Shown here piece after piece: positions 37,095 to 45,709 of a stretch of 64,000 bases of DNA. Origin of the DNA: Streptomyces sp. NBC_01233 (GTDB lineage: Bacteria; Actinomycetota; Actinomycetes; Streptomycetales; Streptomycetaceae); NCBI RefSeq assembly GCF_035989305.1, contig NZ_CP108514.1, positions 62,001 to 126,000 on the forward strand, given 5' to 3'. The position numbers and the translations under genes were made by a program. The notes under the pieces were generated by a model. The model saw only the letters and a program-made list of their open reading frames with translations. It was not told where the DNA came from and ran no database searches. The stretch's first letter is position 1; every line of letters begins with the position of its first letter.

Positions 37095-38039
37095 ATGACC
37101 GCAAGAGTCGTGCTGGTGACCGGCGCCACCGGATTTGTGGGTTCCGCGGTGGTGGAGCGTCTGGTGCAGGAGGGCGTGCCCGTACGGGTGTTGGCGCACC
37201 GGGCCGATGTGCCGTCAGGAGTGGGCGTGGAAGGCGTACGGGGGGATCTCGTGCGCTCCGGGTCGCTGCGCGGGCTGTGTGACGGTGTCGCCACCGTGCT
37301 GCATCTCGCGGCGCGGATCGGGGGCACGGAACAGGAGTGCCGGGCCGTCAACGCGGAAGGGACGCGGGCGCTGCTGGCCGAGGCGGAGCGGGCCGGGGTG
37401 CGGCGGATCGTGCAGTTGGGGACGGCTGCCGTGTACCGGGACGGGGCGCACCGGGGTGCGGTGGAAGGGGAGCTCGCCGAGGAGCCGGAGTCGGTGACCA
37501 GTGTGACCCGGCTCGTCGGTGAGCGGATGGTGCTGGCGGCGGGCGGGGCGGTGGTGCGGCCCCATCTGGTGTACGGGCGGGGGGACCGCTGGGTGGTGCC
37601 GTCGCTGGTGCGGCTGCTCGCGCGGTTGCCGTACTGGGTGGACGGCGGGCGGGCCCGGATGTCCGTGGTGTCGGTGGACGCGCTGGCGGGTGCGATCGCG
37701 GAGTTGGCCGTACGGGAGGAGGGCGTCAGGGGTGTGCTGCATGCGGGTCATCCCGAGCCGGTGACCGCGCGGGAGCTCGTGGGGACGGTGGCGCGGGAGC
37801 TGGGGCTGCCGCTGCCGCGGGGGGAGGTGGACCTGTCCGGGGCCCTGGAGTTGCTGGGGGGCCCGGAGGGTCCGGATCCGGTGGTGCGGCGGCAGGTGTC
37901 GCTGTTCGCGGTGGACCACTGGTACGACAGCGGGCGGTTGTGGGGGCAGCTGGCGGCGTCCCCGGGGGCGCGGTTCTCGCAGGCGTTCGGTCAGTACGCC
38001 GGCTGGTACCGCGGCGAGGAGCGGATGCGTCGCCGCTGA
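37095..38039 (+). CDS. NAD(P)-dependent epimerase/dehydratase, butyrolactone locus
   Basis: I start at ATG 37095 (MTARVVLVTGATGFVGSAVV), five bases after GGAGGG. The 314-residue extended SDR has the GxxGxxG loop, the QLGTAAVY catalytic Ser/Thr segment and a sugar/polyketide-epimerase-like C-terminal domain. The usual YxxxK appears displaced (TRLVGERMV), so catalysis is uncertain. It is convergent with the afsA homologue and divergent from a SDR, matching JadW2-type neighbours of butyrolactone synthases. Confidence 0.82.
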   Translation: MTARVVLVTGATGFVGSAVVERLVQEGVPVRVLAHRADVPSGVGVEGVRGDLVRSGSLRGLCDGVATVLHLAARIGGTEQECRAVNAEGTRALLAEAERAGVRRIVQLGTAAVYRDGAHRGAVEGELAEEPESVTSVTRLVGERMVLAAGGAVVRPHLVYGRGDRWVVPSLVRLLARLPYWVDGGRARMSVVSVDALAGAIAELAVREEGVRGVLHAGHPEPVTARELVGTVARELGLPLPRGEVDLSGALELLGGPEGPDPVVRRQVSLFAVDHWYDSGRLWGQLAASPGARFSQAFGQYAGWYRGEERMRRR

Positions 38040-38094
38040 CCCGGAGGGGGTCGGTGGGCGGTGGGTGCGGGTGTCACCGCACAGGGTGCGGGTC

Positions 38095-39081
38095 TCACGG
38101 CACAGGGTGCGGGCCGGGCCGGTCCTGGGCTGCGCCGGTGACCGTCGAGGTGAACACGGTGCGGCCCATCTGGTGGCCGGTGACCTCGACGCGGCCGGGT
38201 GCGACGAGGGTGGCGTCCACCCGGCAGGGGGCGTCCAGTTCGGCGTACTGGTGGAACTCGGTGGACAGGCCGGTGGGGGTGAACGTGCCGGGGCGGTGGA
38301 GCCCGCAGGCGGCTTGGCGGGCGGCCTCGACCAGGACCATGCCGGGGTGGTGGTCGTTCGCGTGCTCGAAGAGGATCGGGTGGTCGAGGTCGGGGTTCAG
38401 CAGCCAGCGGCCGGGGCGGTCGGCGGGTGCGAGGACCACGTCGAAGGGGGCCAGCCGGCCGGCGGAGGCGGCGGGCACGGGCGTACGGCGCGGCAGCGGA
38501 CGCGCTGAGCCGGCGTGGCCGCGGTCGCCGCGCAGCCGGCGGTAGGTGGCGGGGGCGACGCAGGTGAAGCGGGCGGTGCCGGAGGCGGCGAGTTCGCCGT
38601 TGCGGTGGATGTCGACCTGGAGGAAGCCGGAGAAGCGGCTGCCCTTCCAGGTGAAGTCCGTGCACGTGGCGGTCATGTCGAGTTCGCTCGGGCCGCGGCC
38701 TATGCGCATCTGTTCGGGGCGGGAGGTGAAGTCCAGGCTCCAGAGGAGGACGTTGTGGCCGAGGGGAACTCCGTAGACGGCGTGGCAGAGGTAGAGCCCC
38801 GTCTGTCTGACGGTCTCGCCGGCTTGTACCGGGTCGTGGCCGCCGCCGTCGGCGCTGGTGAAGAAGGTGTGGGCGCGGGGCCACTGCCCGGTGAGGGAGA
38901 AGGTGTCGTCGCCGGTGCGGTCGCAGCCGGTGAGGAAGACCTCGGCGAGTGAGCTGCGGTGGACGTACTCCCTGGGCACCGTGGTGGTCAGTACCGGGGC
39001 CTCGTTGCAGCGCGTCCAGGGGTCTGCCGCTCCCCGGAGCGGGAGGACGGGAGCGTTGTTCCGGATCGTCAGCATGGTCAT
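38095..39081 (-). CDS. Gamma-butyrolactone synthase (AfsA/ScbA homologue)
   Basis: The 328-residue protein is made of two AfsA hot-dog repeats: residues about 35-165 (PREYVHRSSLAEVFLTGCDR) and 200-315 (DHPILFEHANDHHPGMVLVE). The second holds the conserved hot-dog helix EAARQAACGLH. AfsA condenses a beta-ketoacyl thioester with dihydroxyacetone phosphate, the first committed step of butyrolactone signals. A ribosome site GGGAGAGG precedes ATG 39081, and a receptor-box-like site lies 58 bases upstream (39139-39163). The ScbR-like gene is nearby at 41011. Confidence 0.9.
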   Translation of the reverse strand: MTMLTIRNNAPVLPLRGAADPWTRCNEAPVLTTTVPREYVHRSSLAEVFLTGCDRTGDDTFSLTGQWPRAHTFFTSADGGGHDPVQAGETVRQTGLYLCHAVYGVPLGHNVLLWSLDFTSRPEQMRIGRGPSELDMTATCTDFTWKGSRFSGFLQVDIHRNGELAASGTARFTCVAPATYRRLRGDRGHAGSARPLPRRTPVPAASAGRLAPFDVVLAPADRPGRWLLNPDLDHPILFEHANDHHPGMVLVEAARQAACGLHRPGTFTPTGLSTEFHQYAELDAPCRVDATLVAPGRVEVTGHQMGRTVFTSTVTGAAQDRPGPHPVP

Positions 39082-39138
39082 GGGACCTCTCCCGCAGAGC
39101 CGTTTGACGGATGGGACGGGGTGCGTACGCGAGACGCA

Positions 39139-39163
39139 AGATACGTACTCTCCGGTTTTGTTT
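39139..39163. promoter_or_regulatory. ARE-like butyrolactone-receptor box upstream of the afsA homologue
   Basis: The left half AGATACGTAC and right half CGGTTTTGTTT fit the autoregulatory-element consensus as I remember it (ANAWACNNACYRNN then CGGTWTGTTT), with one extra T in the right half and one core mismatch. It lies 58 bases before the afsA start, suitable for repression by the ScbR-like protein. Confidence 0.6.
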
Positions 39164-39365
39164 GCAAGGTGCGGAAGGAGAGTGGATGTCGCTCGTGCGC
39201 CGGCGGCGGGTGCGGTCGCAGAGGGTGGCGCGGGGGCGCCGTGACGTCGACCAGCGAATATCAGGATGGCGGCCGTCGGCCGTGACGTGAGGGATCACAG
39301 CCCAAGTGGGAGAGGGCCTTCCGGTCATATGCGCCGGTCCGGCGGGGCCTCGTCACGTGTTGTTC

Positions 39366-39394
39366 AACGAGTGGCGCGCGAGTCGTTCTTGAGT
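39366..39394 (+). promoter_or_regulatory. SARP-type box with three 11-bp-phased heptamers (P450 promoter)
   Basis: AACGAGT at 39366, CGCGAGT at 39377 and CTTGAGT at 39388 are spaced exactly 11 bases apart. Heptamers phased by one helical turn are the known DNA target form of SARP activators. The P450 start is 178 bases downstream. Confidence 0.6.
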
Positions 39395-39571
39395 GAACGT
39401 CATGCGGCAGGGCATGCCTTGCAAACCATTGGCAGGCGGGGTGCAGCAATGCCAGAATCGGGGCCGCCGCCGGTCACCAAAAGAACCGGATGGATGGTTT
39501 CTGAACGCAGGGTGTCGGCAGCTCGCTGCACCCTGTGACCGATGTTCGCCACCATCCGGGAGAGCCGTCAG

Positions 39572-40831
39572 ATGACCCGTCAGTGCCCCATAGCGATCGA
39601 CCTCTCCGGAGCGGACGTGCACGCCGAGGCGGCGCGCATCCGGGAGCAGGCGCCGGCGACGCAGGTGCTGCTGCCCGGCGGGGTGACCGGCTGGGCCGTC
39701 AACCGGCACGCCGACATACGCAGGCTGCTGGTGGATCCGAGGGTGTCGAAGGACGCCTACCGGCACTGGCCGGCGTGGATCGACGGAGAGGTCGGCGCCG
39801 AGTGGCCGCTGGCGATCTGGGTCTCGGTGCAGAACATGATCACCGCCTACGGCGAGGAGCACACGCGCCTGCGCAAGCCGGTCGCCGCCGCGTTCGCCTC
39901 GCGGCGCGTCGCCGCCCTGAGGCCGAGGATCGAGGAGGTCGTGGACGGGCTGCTGGACGGTCTGGCCGCGCTGCCGCCGGGCCGAGTGGTCGATCTGCGG
40001 GCGGAGTTCGCGCACGAACTGCCGACCCGGATGGTCTTCGAGCTGTTCGGGATCCCGGAGCGGTCGTGGGCACCCCTGCACAAGATCATCAGGGGCTTCT
40101 TCGACACGACGATCACGGTCGAGGCCGCACAGCAGAACGCCGTGGACATGGACGTGACCATGGCCGAAGTGGTCGCGTACCGGCGGGCGCACCCGGGCGA
40201 CGACATCACCAGCGTGCTGATCGCCGCCCGGGACTCGGGCGGCGAGGAGGACGGGGTGCGGCTCAGCGAGAAGGAGCTGGTCGACAACCTGATCCTGCTC
40301 TTCACGGCCGGGTACGAGACCACCGTCAACCTCATCTGCACGGCCCTGCACGAACTGCTGTGCCACCCGGACCAGTTGAAGCTGGTGCGCGAGGGGCTCG
40401 CCTCCTGGGAGGACGTGGTCGAGGAGGCGCTGCGCATCGAGCCGCCGGCCTCGTACGGGCTGCTGCGGTTCGCGGTGGAGGACATCGACATGGGCGAGGG
40501 GGTGGTGATCCCGCAAGGGGACCCGATCCTGGTGTCGTTCGGCTCGGTCGGGCGGGATCCCCGGCTGCACGGGGCGCAGGCGGAGCGGTTCGACGTCACG
40601 CGCGCGACCCGCGGACAGCACCTCTCCTTCGGCTTCGGGACGCACTACTGCCTGGGCGCGACCCTGGCACGGACCGAGTGCGCGATCGCCGTGCAGCGGT
40701 TCTTCGAGAGGTTTCCGGAGCCCGTGGCGGCGGCCGCGGAGGGCGGGGAGCTGCCGCGGGTGGCCTCGTTCATCTCCAACGGACTGCAGGAGCTGCCGGT
40801 GGTGCTGGGGGCCGAGAAGCGGGGTAGGTGA
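39572..40831 (+). CDS. Cytochrome P450 monooxygenase
   Basis: I start at ATG 39572 (MTRQCPIAIDLSG), preceded by GGGAGAG; an upstream in-frame ATG adds ten residues. The 419-residue enzyme has all P450 landmarks: I-helix LLFTAGYETTVN, ExxR (EEALRIEPP) and the heme loop SFGFGTHYCLGATLAR. It is soluble and needs a ferredoxin partner, none of which is visible here. Placed between the afsA and scbR homologues with both a SARP-type box and an ARE-like site around it, it may modify the signal molecule or the cluster's product. Confidence 0.93.
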   Translation: MTRQCPIAIDLSGADVHAEAARIREQAPATQVLLPGGVTGWAVNRHADIRRLLVDPRVSKDAYRHWPAWIDGEVGAEWPLAIWVSVQNMITAYGEEHTRLRKPVAAAFASRRVAALRPRIEEVVDGLLDGLAALPPGRVVDLRAEFAHELPTRMVFELFGIPERSWAPLHKIIRGFFDTTITVEAAQQNAVDMDVTMAEVVAYRRAHPGDDITSVLIAARDSGGEEDGVRLSEKELVDNLILLFTAGYETTVNLICTALHELLCHPDQLKLVREGLASWEDVVEEALRIEPPASYGLLRFAVEDIDMGEGVVIPQGDPILVSFGSVGRDPRLHGAQAERFDVTRATRGQHLSFGFGTHYCLGATLARTECAIAVQRFFERFPEPVAAAAEGGELPRVASFISNGLQELPVVLGAEKRGR

Positions 40832-40923
40832 GGCGGAGGGGAAGCAAGTGGCGGAAGAGAGCGTGGGGGTTTGGTGGAGAGGTGACGGATTGTGATGCCC
40901 GGCTGGATAGAGGTGCTTGACTA

Positions 40924-40947
40924 AAATACGGACCTTCTGGTTGGTTT
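40924..40947. promoter_or_regulatory. ARE-like butyrolactone-receptor box upstream of the ScbR-like gene
   Basis: The left part AAATACGGAC and right part TGGTTGGTTT match my recollection of the 24-bp ARE consensus at all but about three fixed positions. The box lies 64 bases upstream of GTG 41011 and directly follows a TTGACT that could be a -35 element, so binding would block transcription. Autoregulation is the standard mode for ScbR-type receptors. Confidence 0.65.
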
Positions 40948-41010
40948 TGATGGGGTGGCGGATCCTGTCAGGGGGTCCGGCAGGCACAACCCCTGGACAA
41001 CGGAGGCACC

Positions 41011-41688
41011 GTGGCACGGCAAGAGCGTGCGGTACGTACGCGTCGCGCGATCTTGGAAGCGGCGGCGGCGGTCTTCGACGAGCGCGGATACGACGCGGCC
41101 ACCATCGCCGACATCCTCGCCCGGGCAGGGGTCACCAAGGGCGCCCTCTACTTCCACTTCTCCTCCAAGCAGGAGCTGGCCCAGGGGGTGCTCGAGGAGC
41201 AGTTCGCCGAGGGCGGGGTGCCCCACCGGGAGAGCAAGCTCCAGGAACTCGTCGATGTCGCACTGGTGTTGGCATACCGCATGAAGCACGAGCCGATGCT
41301 CAGCGCGGGGGCCCGGCTCTCCCTGGGCCCGGGCATGCGCGACATCTTCGGCGGAGGATCCGTGCCGGGCTGGATCGAGTTCACGCGCGCGCTGCTCTGC
41401 GAGGCGAAGGAGCAGGGCGAACTGCTCCCGCACGTCGATCCCGCCGAGACGGCCTGGATCCTGTCCGCTTGCTGGACGGGCGCCCAGATCTTCTCCCAGA
41501 CCCTCAACGACCGGACGGACCTCGAACAGCGGGTGGCCGCCGTCTACCAGCACATCTACCCGAGCATCGCCACGCCGGCGGTGCTCGTGCGGCTGGAGAT
41601 GGGCCCCGACCGGGGGCGGCGGGTGACCGCGGAGATGGGGATCGCGACCGGCGGCCCGGCGCAGGAACCCGAACCGGCGCTGCCCTGA
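41011..41688 (+). CDS. Gamma-butyrolactone receptor-type TetR repressor (ScbR/ArpA-like)
   Basis: From GTG 41011 the 225-residue protein has the TetR DNA-binding head (RRAILEAAAAVFDERGYDAA, GVTKGALYFHFSSKQELAQG), which is typical of ArpA/ScbR receptors in sequence. The ligand domain holds the Trp-containing segments PGWIEFTRALL and TAWILSACWTG that line the signal pocket in CprB/ArpA-type structures. An ARE-like site sits in its promoter and the synthase homologue is 2 kb away. It would release DNA when the signal accumulates. True versus pseudo receptor status cannot be settled by eye. Confidence 0.88.
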   Translation: MARQERAVRTRRAILEAAAAVFDERGYDAATIADILARAGVTKGALYFHFSSKQELAQGVLEEQFAEGGVPHRESKLQELVDVALVLAYRMKHEPMLSAGARLSLGPGMRDIFGGGSVPGWIEFTRALLCEAKEQGELLPHVDPAETAWILSACWTGAQIFSQTLNDRTDLEQRVAAVYQHIYPSIATPAVLVRLEMGPDRGRRVTAEMGIATGGPAQEPEPALP

Positions 41689-41846
41689 GGCCGCCGCGTC
41701 CGGCGCGGTGAGGACGGGCGGGGCGGGGTACAGGGCTCTGGAGGTCCGGCCGCGGGGCGGGTCGGTGCGTGTCGGCTCCAGCAGGACACGAGCCGCGCTC
41801 CGGTGCGGCCGCAGACGGTGGGCGACAAGATCTTGTACCTCCCTGG

Positions 41847-41870
41847 GCAAACCGCATTGACGGTTTGTGG
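41847..41870. promoter_or_regulatory. Perfect palindrome / ARE-like operator before the second TetR gene
   Basis: CAAACCG (41848-41854) and CGGTTTG (41861-41867) are perfect inverted repeats separated by six bases. The right half also fits the ARE half-site CGGTTTGT. The site ends eight bases before the ATG at 41878 and touches its ribosome site, so a bound repressor would block translation start or transcription. Confidence 0.7.
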
Positions 41871-41877
41871 AGACTCC

Positions 41878-42591
41878 ATGGCCAAGCAGGAGCGTGCGGC
41901 CCGCACGCGAGAAACTCTGATCCGTGCCGCTGCGGAGGTGTTCGCCGAGCAGGGGTTCGTCACCGCGTCGATCGCGGCGATCAGCCGACGGGCCGGCGTG
42001 AGCGCCGGCGGGCTGCACTTCCACTTCGAGAGCAAGACCGTGCTCGCCCAGGCCGTCGAGGACCGGGCGTCGCAGGCGCTGCGGCGCGTCACCACCGAGA
42101 GGTGGGGGGTCGCCGCGGCCCCGTCCGGTGCGGTGGACGGCAACGCCCTGCAGGCGCTGGTGGATTCCTCCCACTCCCTGATGGCCCTGCTGGCGTCGGA
42201 TGTGGTGGTGCGGGCCGCCTTCGGGTTGTGCGCGGACGTTTCCCACAGGAGCGGGATAGACCTGCGGCGCCAGTGGCGCTTGTGGGTCGAAGCGGTCGCA
42301 CGGACCGCGGCGCGGCACGGCGCGCTGGCCGACGGGCTCGCCCCGCAGGACGCGGCGAGCATGGTGGTGGCCTCCACCGTGGGACTGGAGACCCTGGGAG
42401 CCCGCGAGGGGCACTGGCTCGCACCCCACCCCCTCACCCGCTTCTGGACGCTGGCACTCCCCCAGCTCGCGGCCGACGGGACTCTCGACGGGCTTGCGCC
42501 GGAAGGGTCGGAAGGGGTGCGAGGGCCAAAAGGGGCGGGAGGGCCGGGCGGTCACGGTTCTTCCGCGCAGCAAAGCTCCATACCAGACTGA
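41878..42591 (+). CDS. Second TetR-family regulator, pseudo-receptor type
   Basis: I start at ATG 41878 (MAKQERAARTRETLIRAAAE), five bases after GGAG. The 237-residue protein is close to the ScbR-like neighbour in its DNA-binding head (GVSAGGLHFHFESKTVLAQA) but has a different ligand domain and a Gly/Ser-rich tail (GPKGAGGPGGHGSS). Paralogues of this kind (ScbR2/JadR2) often bind antibiotics instead of butyrolactones and repress SARP genes. The operator at 41847-41870 suggests autoregulation, and a related site lies before the next SARP gene. Confidence 0.85.
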   Translation: MAKQERAARTRETLIRAAAEVFAEQGFVTASIAAISRRAGVSAGGLHFHFESKTVLAQAVEDRASQALRRVTTERWGVAAAPSGAVDGNALQALVDSSHSLMALLASDVVVRAAFGLCADVSHRSGIDLRRQWRLWVEAVARTAARHGALADGLAPQDAASMVVASTVGLETLGAREGHWLAPHPLTRFWTLALPQLAADGTLDGLAPEGSEGVRGPKGAGGPGGHGSSAQQSSIPD

Positions 42592-42741
42592 ATGGTCTGT
42601 TTAAGGGGCTGTGGAAGTCGCTTCCAGGGCTCCGGTCGGGGGCGATCAAGGGATGCGGGGACCGGTCCGGGATGCCCAGGATCGAGTGAAGTCCCAGCTG
42701 AGAGTGGGTTTTTGAGGGACAGTCAGAACACGCCCATCTCC

Positions 42742-42788
42742 AAAACAGCACAACCGGTTTGATATTGACAAACCGTCGGTCCTGTTTT
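42742..42788. promoter_or_regulatory. Nested coaxial inverted repeats over the first SARP promoter
   Basis: Inner arms CGGTTTG (42755-42761) and CAAACCG (42769-42775) and outer arms AAAACAG (42742-42748) and CTGTTTT (42782-42788) share one centre at 42765. The inner arms repeat the half-sites of the operator at 41848. TTGACA (42765-42770) and TCTACT (42788-42793), 17 bases apart, form a plausible promoter inside it. I read this as the repressed promoter of the SARP gene at 42830. Confidence 0.7.
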
Positions 42789-42829
42789 CTACTGGCTGTG
42801 CGACTCATCCAAGGACAGGGGAGTACGGC

Positions 42830-43711
42830 GTGGACATCGATGTACTGGGCGCGTTGGCTGTGCGGGAGAACGGGATCTCCATCACGCCGACCGCCCCCAA
42901 GCCCCGGCAGGTCCTGGCGCTCCTGGCCCTCCATGCCGACCAGGTGGTGCCCGTATCGGCACTGATCGAGGAGCTGTGGGCGGGCGAACCGCCGCGCAGC
43001 GCGCGGACGACGCTCCAGACGTACGTCCTGCAGTTACGTGCCCTCATCGCGGCCGCTCTGGAGCGGGGCGCGGCCGACGGTGCGCAGGCCGGTACGCATC
43101 CCGGCGGCGACCCCCGCACGGATCCCGGTGCGGCCGTGCGGACCGCGAAGGACATACTCGTCACCCTGCCGGGTGGCTATCTGCTGAGCAGCGGCGGCGG
43201 AGTTCTGGACGTGCGGGAGTTCGACCGGCTCGCCGGGAGCGGCTACCGGGCGATGGACGCGGGCGACTTCCCCGCCGCGGCGCGGCTGCTGCGCGAGGCG
43301 CTGGCCCTGTGGAGCGGGCCCGCCTTCGCCGACGTGCACAGCGGGGTCCAGCTGGACATGGAGGCCAGACGGCTGGAGGAGACGCGGCTGTGCGCCCTCG
43401 ACCAGCGGATCGAGGCGGACCTGCGGCTGGGGCGGCACCGGGAGCTGCTGGCCGAGCTGACGGTGCTGGCGAGCCGGTACCGCACGCACGAGAACCTGCA
43501 CGGCCAGTTCATGCTCGCCCTGCACCGCTCGGGCCGACGCGGCGAGGCGCTGGACGTCTACCAGCGGCTGCGCGGGACGCTGGTGCGCGAGCTGGGGCTG
43601 GAGCCGTCCGTGGCGCTGCGGCGCCTGCAGCGCTCGATCCTGATGGCGGGTCCCGAGAGCCTCTCCGAGCCCGGCGTCGAGCCCGGGGGCGAGCGGCTCG
43701 TACGGGTCTGA
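42830..43711 (+). CDS. SARP-family transcriptional activator 1
   Basis: From GTG 42830 (GGACAGGGGAG upstream) the 293-residue protein has an OmpR-type winged HTH at residues 1-100 (APKPRQVLALLALHADQVVP, EELWAGEPPRSARTTLQTYV), interrupted by a Gly/Ala insert. A bacterial transcriptional activator domain follows (FDRLAGSGYRAMDAGDFPAA ... ALDVYQRLRGTLVRELGLEP). It is an AfsR/ActII-ORF4-type cluster activator. Its promoter is overlaid by a repressor-type palindrome, which puts it under TetR control. It is more divergent than the other two SARPs. Confidence 0.93.
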   Translation: MDIDVLGALAVRENGISITPTAPKPRQVLALLALHADQVVPVSALIEELWAGEPPRSARTTLQTYVLQLRALIAAALERGAADGAQAGTHPGGDPRTDPGAAVRTAKDILVTLPGGYLLSSGGGVLDVREFDRLAGSGYRAMDAGDFPAAARLLREALALWSGPAFADVHSGVQLDMEARRLEETRLCALDQRIEADLRLGRHRELLAELTVLASRYRTHENLHGQFMLALHRSGRRGEALDVYQRLRGTLVRELGLEPSVALRRLQRSILMAGPESLSEPGVEPGGERLVRV

Positions 43712-43815
43712 GGTGTGTGAGGTCTCTGAGGCCTTCAGTGCCTCCGCTCTCCGGCCTGTCAGGGGCCTTCGGGGTGCGGGGGGCTCCGTCGGCGGCGGCG
43801 AGAGGGGACGGCTCG

Positions 43816-44496
43816 GTGCAGGAGAGGTCGGAGCGAACGCGTAGGCGGCTGGTCTGCGCCGCGGCCGAGATGTTCCACCGCAACGGCTACGCCAACGCGA
43901 CGCTGGACGAGATCGCGGGCGCGGCCGGGGTGACGAAGGGGGCGCTGTACTTTCACTTCGCCTCCAAGGACGAGCTGGCGGAGGCCGTGCAGCAGCGGGG
44001 GCACACCCTGCTGCACGATGCGGTCCGGGCCCTGCGCGAGTCGGGGGCTTCGCCGTTGCAGGCGCTGATCGGCATCACGCACTGGCTGGCCGCAACGCTG
44101 CACGAGGATCCGGCGATCCCGGCGAGCTTCCGGATCACCAAGGAGTGCGGGGCGGGGCCCCGGGGGCCGGCCGGGGCACGGCCGGCGGTGGTGGACTTCC
44201 ACGCGGCGTGGATCTCGGCGGTCTGTTCGCTGCTCCGGCTGGCGAGGGACGCGGGTGAACTGCCGGCTGCGGAGCGCGGGTGGGAGGGCGCGCAGGCGCT
44301 GGTGACGGCTGCGGCGTGCGGGATCGAGGTCATGTCCGGTACCGGGATGCCGTACCGGGAGCTGCAGCGGAAGGTGGCGGCGATGTGGGCCCTGCTGCTG
44401 CCGAGCCTCGTGGACGGCGAGAGGGTACGGGAGTACCGGGCCCGGGCGCGTGGTGGCGCGCCGGCCGGCGCCGGGTCCGCCGCGGCGGGCGTGTAG
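43816..44496 (+). CDS. Third TetR-family regulator (ScbR-like)
   Basis: I start at GTG 43816 (VQERSERTRRRLVCAAAEMF), after GAGGGG; longer in-frame readings run antisense-like over the SARP gene. The 226-residue protein has the ScbR-type head (NATLDEIAGAAGVTKGALYF, HFASKDELAE) and a receptor-like ligand domain (FHAAWISAVCSLLRLARDAG). It lies between two SARP genes and is co-directional with both. It is probably another pseudo-receptor of the cluster. Confidence 0.88.
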   Translation: MQERSERTRRRLVCAAAEMFHRNGYANATLDEIAGAAGVTKGALYFHFASKDELAEAVQQRGHTLLHDAVRALRESGASPLQALIGITHWLAATLHEDPAIPASFRITKECGAGPRGPAGARPAVVDFHAAWISAVCSLLRLARDAGELPAAERGWEGAQALVTAAACGIEVMSGTGMPYRELQRKVAAMWALLLPSLVDGERVREYRARARGGAPAGAGSAAAGV

Positions 44497-44870
44497 CTGC
44501 ACAGGTGCCAAAGGGCTGTCCCGGCACGGGAGTCGTCCGCTCGGGCGCGGGGTGCGGCTTCCCCTTCGGCGGGCGCTGCCAGGACGGCTTCGGGTCCGGG
44601 ATGCGGGCGGGTGCACGGCTGCGGCCGGTGCGGGTGTGGATGCGCGTGCGCGTGCGGTCCGGGGGGTGTTTCCGGATGCCCGGGGAGCGCTCTCGGGGAC
44701 TGTTCGTGCGGTGTTCCGCCTGGTGCGGCCGTGGTTGCGCGGCTGTGGGGCGGGGCTTGGAGAGGGGCTCGAAGGGAGCTTGAGAATCCGGTGACATCGT
44801 TCAGGGACCGCTACCGTGCCCCGAGTCGGAGGCCGAATGACGAGGGACTCGACGACGTGCGGAGGAGACG
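44497..44870 (+). promoter_or_regulatory. Upstream region of SARP 2 with a SARP-type box
   Basis: 374 bases with no supported gene. Near the right end CTCGAAG (44768-44774) and CTTGAGA (44779-44785) are 11 bases apart and in the same orientation as the other boxes. The SARP 2 start is 85 bases downstream. Autoactivation or activation by SARP 1 is inferred. Confidence 0.5.
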
Positions 44871-45704
44871 GTGAAGATTCAGGTGCTGGGTCCGTTGAGT
44901 GCCGAGGTCAACGGGGGTTCGATCGTTCCGACCGCACGCAAGCCGCGGCAGATCCTCACGCTCCTCGCCCTCTACCCGGGCCGGGTGATGCCGGTGCCCA
45001 CGCTCATGGAGGAGCTCTGGGGCACCAACCTGCCGCAGAGCGCGCTCACGACCCTGCAGACGTACATACTCCAGCTGCGCCGGCGGCTGGGTACCGCCAT
45101 GGGGCCGGGCGCGGGCGCGGGCGGCGCCGATGGCGCGAAAGAGGTCCTCGTCACGCGGCACGGCGGGTACCTGCTGCAGATCCCGCCGGAGGCGGTGGAC
45201 GTGCACGAGTACGAGGGCCTCGTGGCCCGGGGGCAGAGCGACTTCGAGCAGGGCGACGACGAGAGCGCGGCGGCCAGGCTGCGCGCGGCGCTCGCGCTGT
45301 GGCAGGGGCCCGCGCTGGTCGACGTACGGGTGGGCCCGATCCTGGAGATCGAGGTGATGCGGCTGGAGGAGAGCCGGCTGGTCACGGTGGAGCGGCGGAT
45401 CGACGTGGAGCTGCGGCTGGGCCGGCACTCGGAGCTGCTGGCCGAGCTCACGGAGCTGATCGCCCGGCATCCGCAGCACGAAGGGCTGCACTCGCAGGCG
45501 ATGGTGGCGCTGTACCGGTCGGGCCGGCAGGCGACGGCCCTGGACGTGTACCGGCGGCTGCGGGGCCGGCTGATCGAGGACCTGGGAGTGGAGCCGTCGC
45601 CGCAACTCCAGCGCCTGCACCAGGCCATGCTGGCCGTCGACCCGGCGCTGGACGTGCAGGCGGGGCCGAAGCGGGGGTCGACCTTCGACCTGTACGCCGT
45701 CTGA
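44871..45704 (+). CDS. SARP-family transcriptional activator 2
   Basis: From GTG 44871 (GGAGGAG upstream) the 277-residue activator has the winged HTH (RKPRQILTLLALYPGRVMPV, MEELWGTNLPQSALTTLQTY) and the activator domain (LTELIARHPQHEGLHSQAMV, GRLIEDLGVEPSPQLQRLHQ). It is almost collinear with the SARP at 52235-53056, including the C-terminal TFDL tail, so the two arose by recent duplication. A SARP-type box lies 86-103 bases upstream. Confidence 0.94.
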   Translation: MKIQVLGPLSAEVNGGSIVPTARKPRQILTLLALYPGRVMPVPTLMEELWGTNLPQSALTTLQTYILQLRRRLGTAMGPGAGAGGADGAKEVLVTRHGGYLLQIPPEAVDVHEYEGLVARGQSDFEQGDDESAAARLRAALALWQGPALVDVRVGPILEIEVMRLEESRLVTVERRIDVELRLGRHSELLAELTELIARHPQHEGLHSQAMVALYRSGRQATALDVYRRLRGRLIEDLGVEPSPQLQRLHQAMLAVDPALDVQAGPKRGSTFDLYAV

Positions 45705-45709
45705 GTCCC

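Larger units (their letters stand above)
39082..39571. promoter_or_regulatory. Regulatory region between the afsA homologue and the P450 gene
   Basis: These 490 bases hold no supported gene but several sites: the ARE-like box at 39139-39163, the three-heptamer SARP-type repeat at 39366-39394, and a copy of CTTGCAAAC (39419) that is the inverse of GTTTGCAAG at 39160. TTGGCA and ATGCCA elements near 39430-39455 resemble the TTGCC sites seen later at 46620 and 53500. Confidence 0.5.

Noticed and set aside
42661..42720. A SARP-type box before SARP 1 (ATCGAGT at 42681 and TTTGAGG at 42711)
   Set aside because: The spacing is 30 bases, not a multiple of 11, so it does not fit the phased pattern of the other sites.
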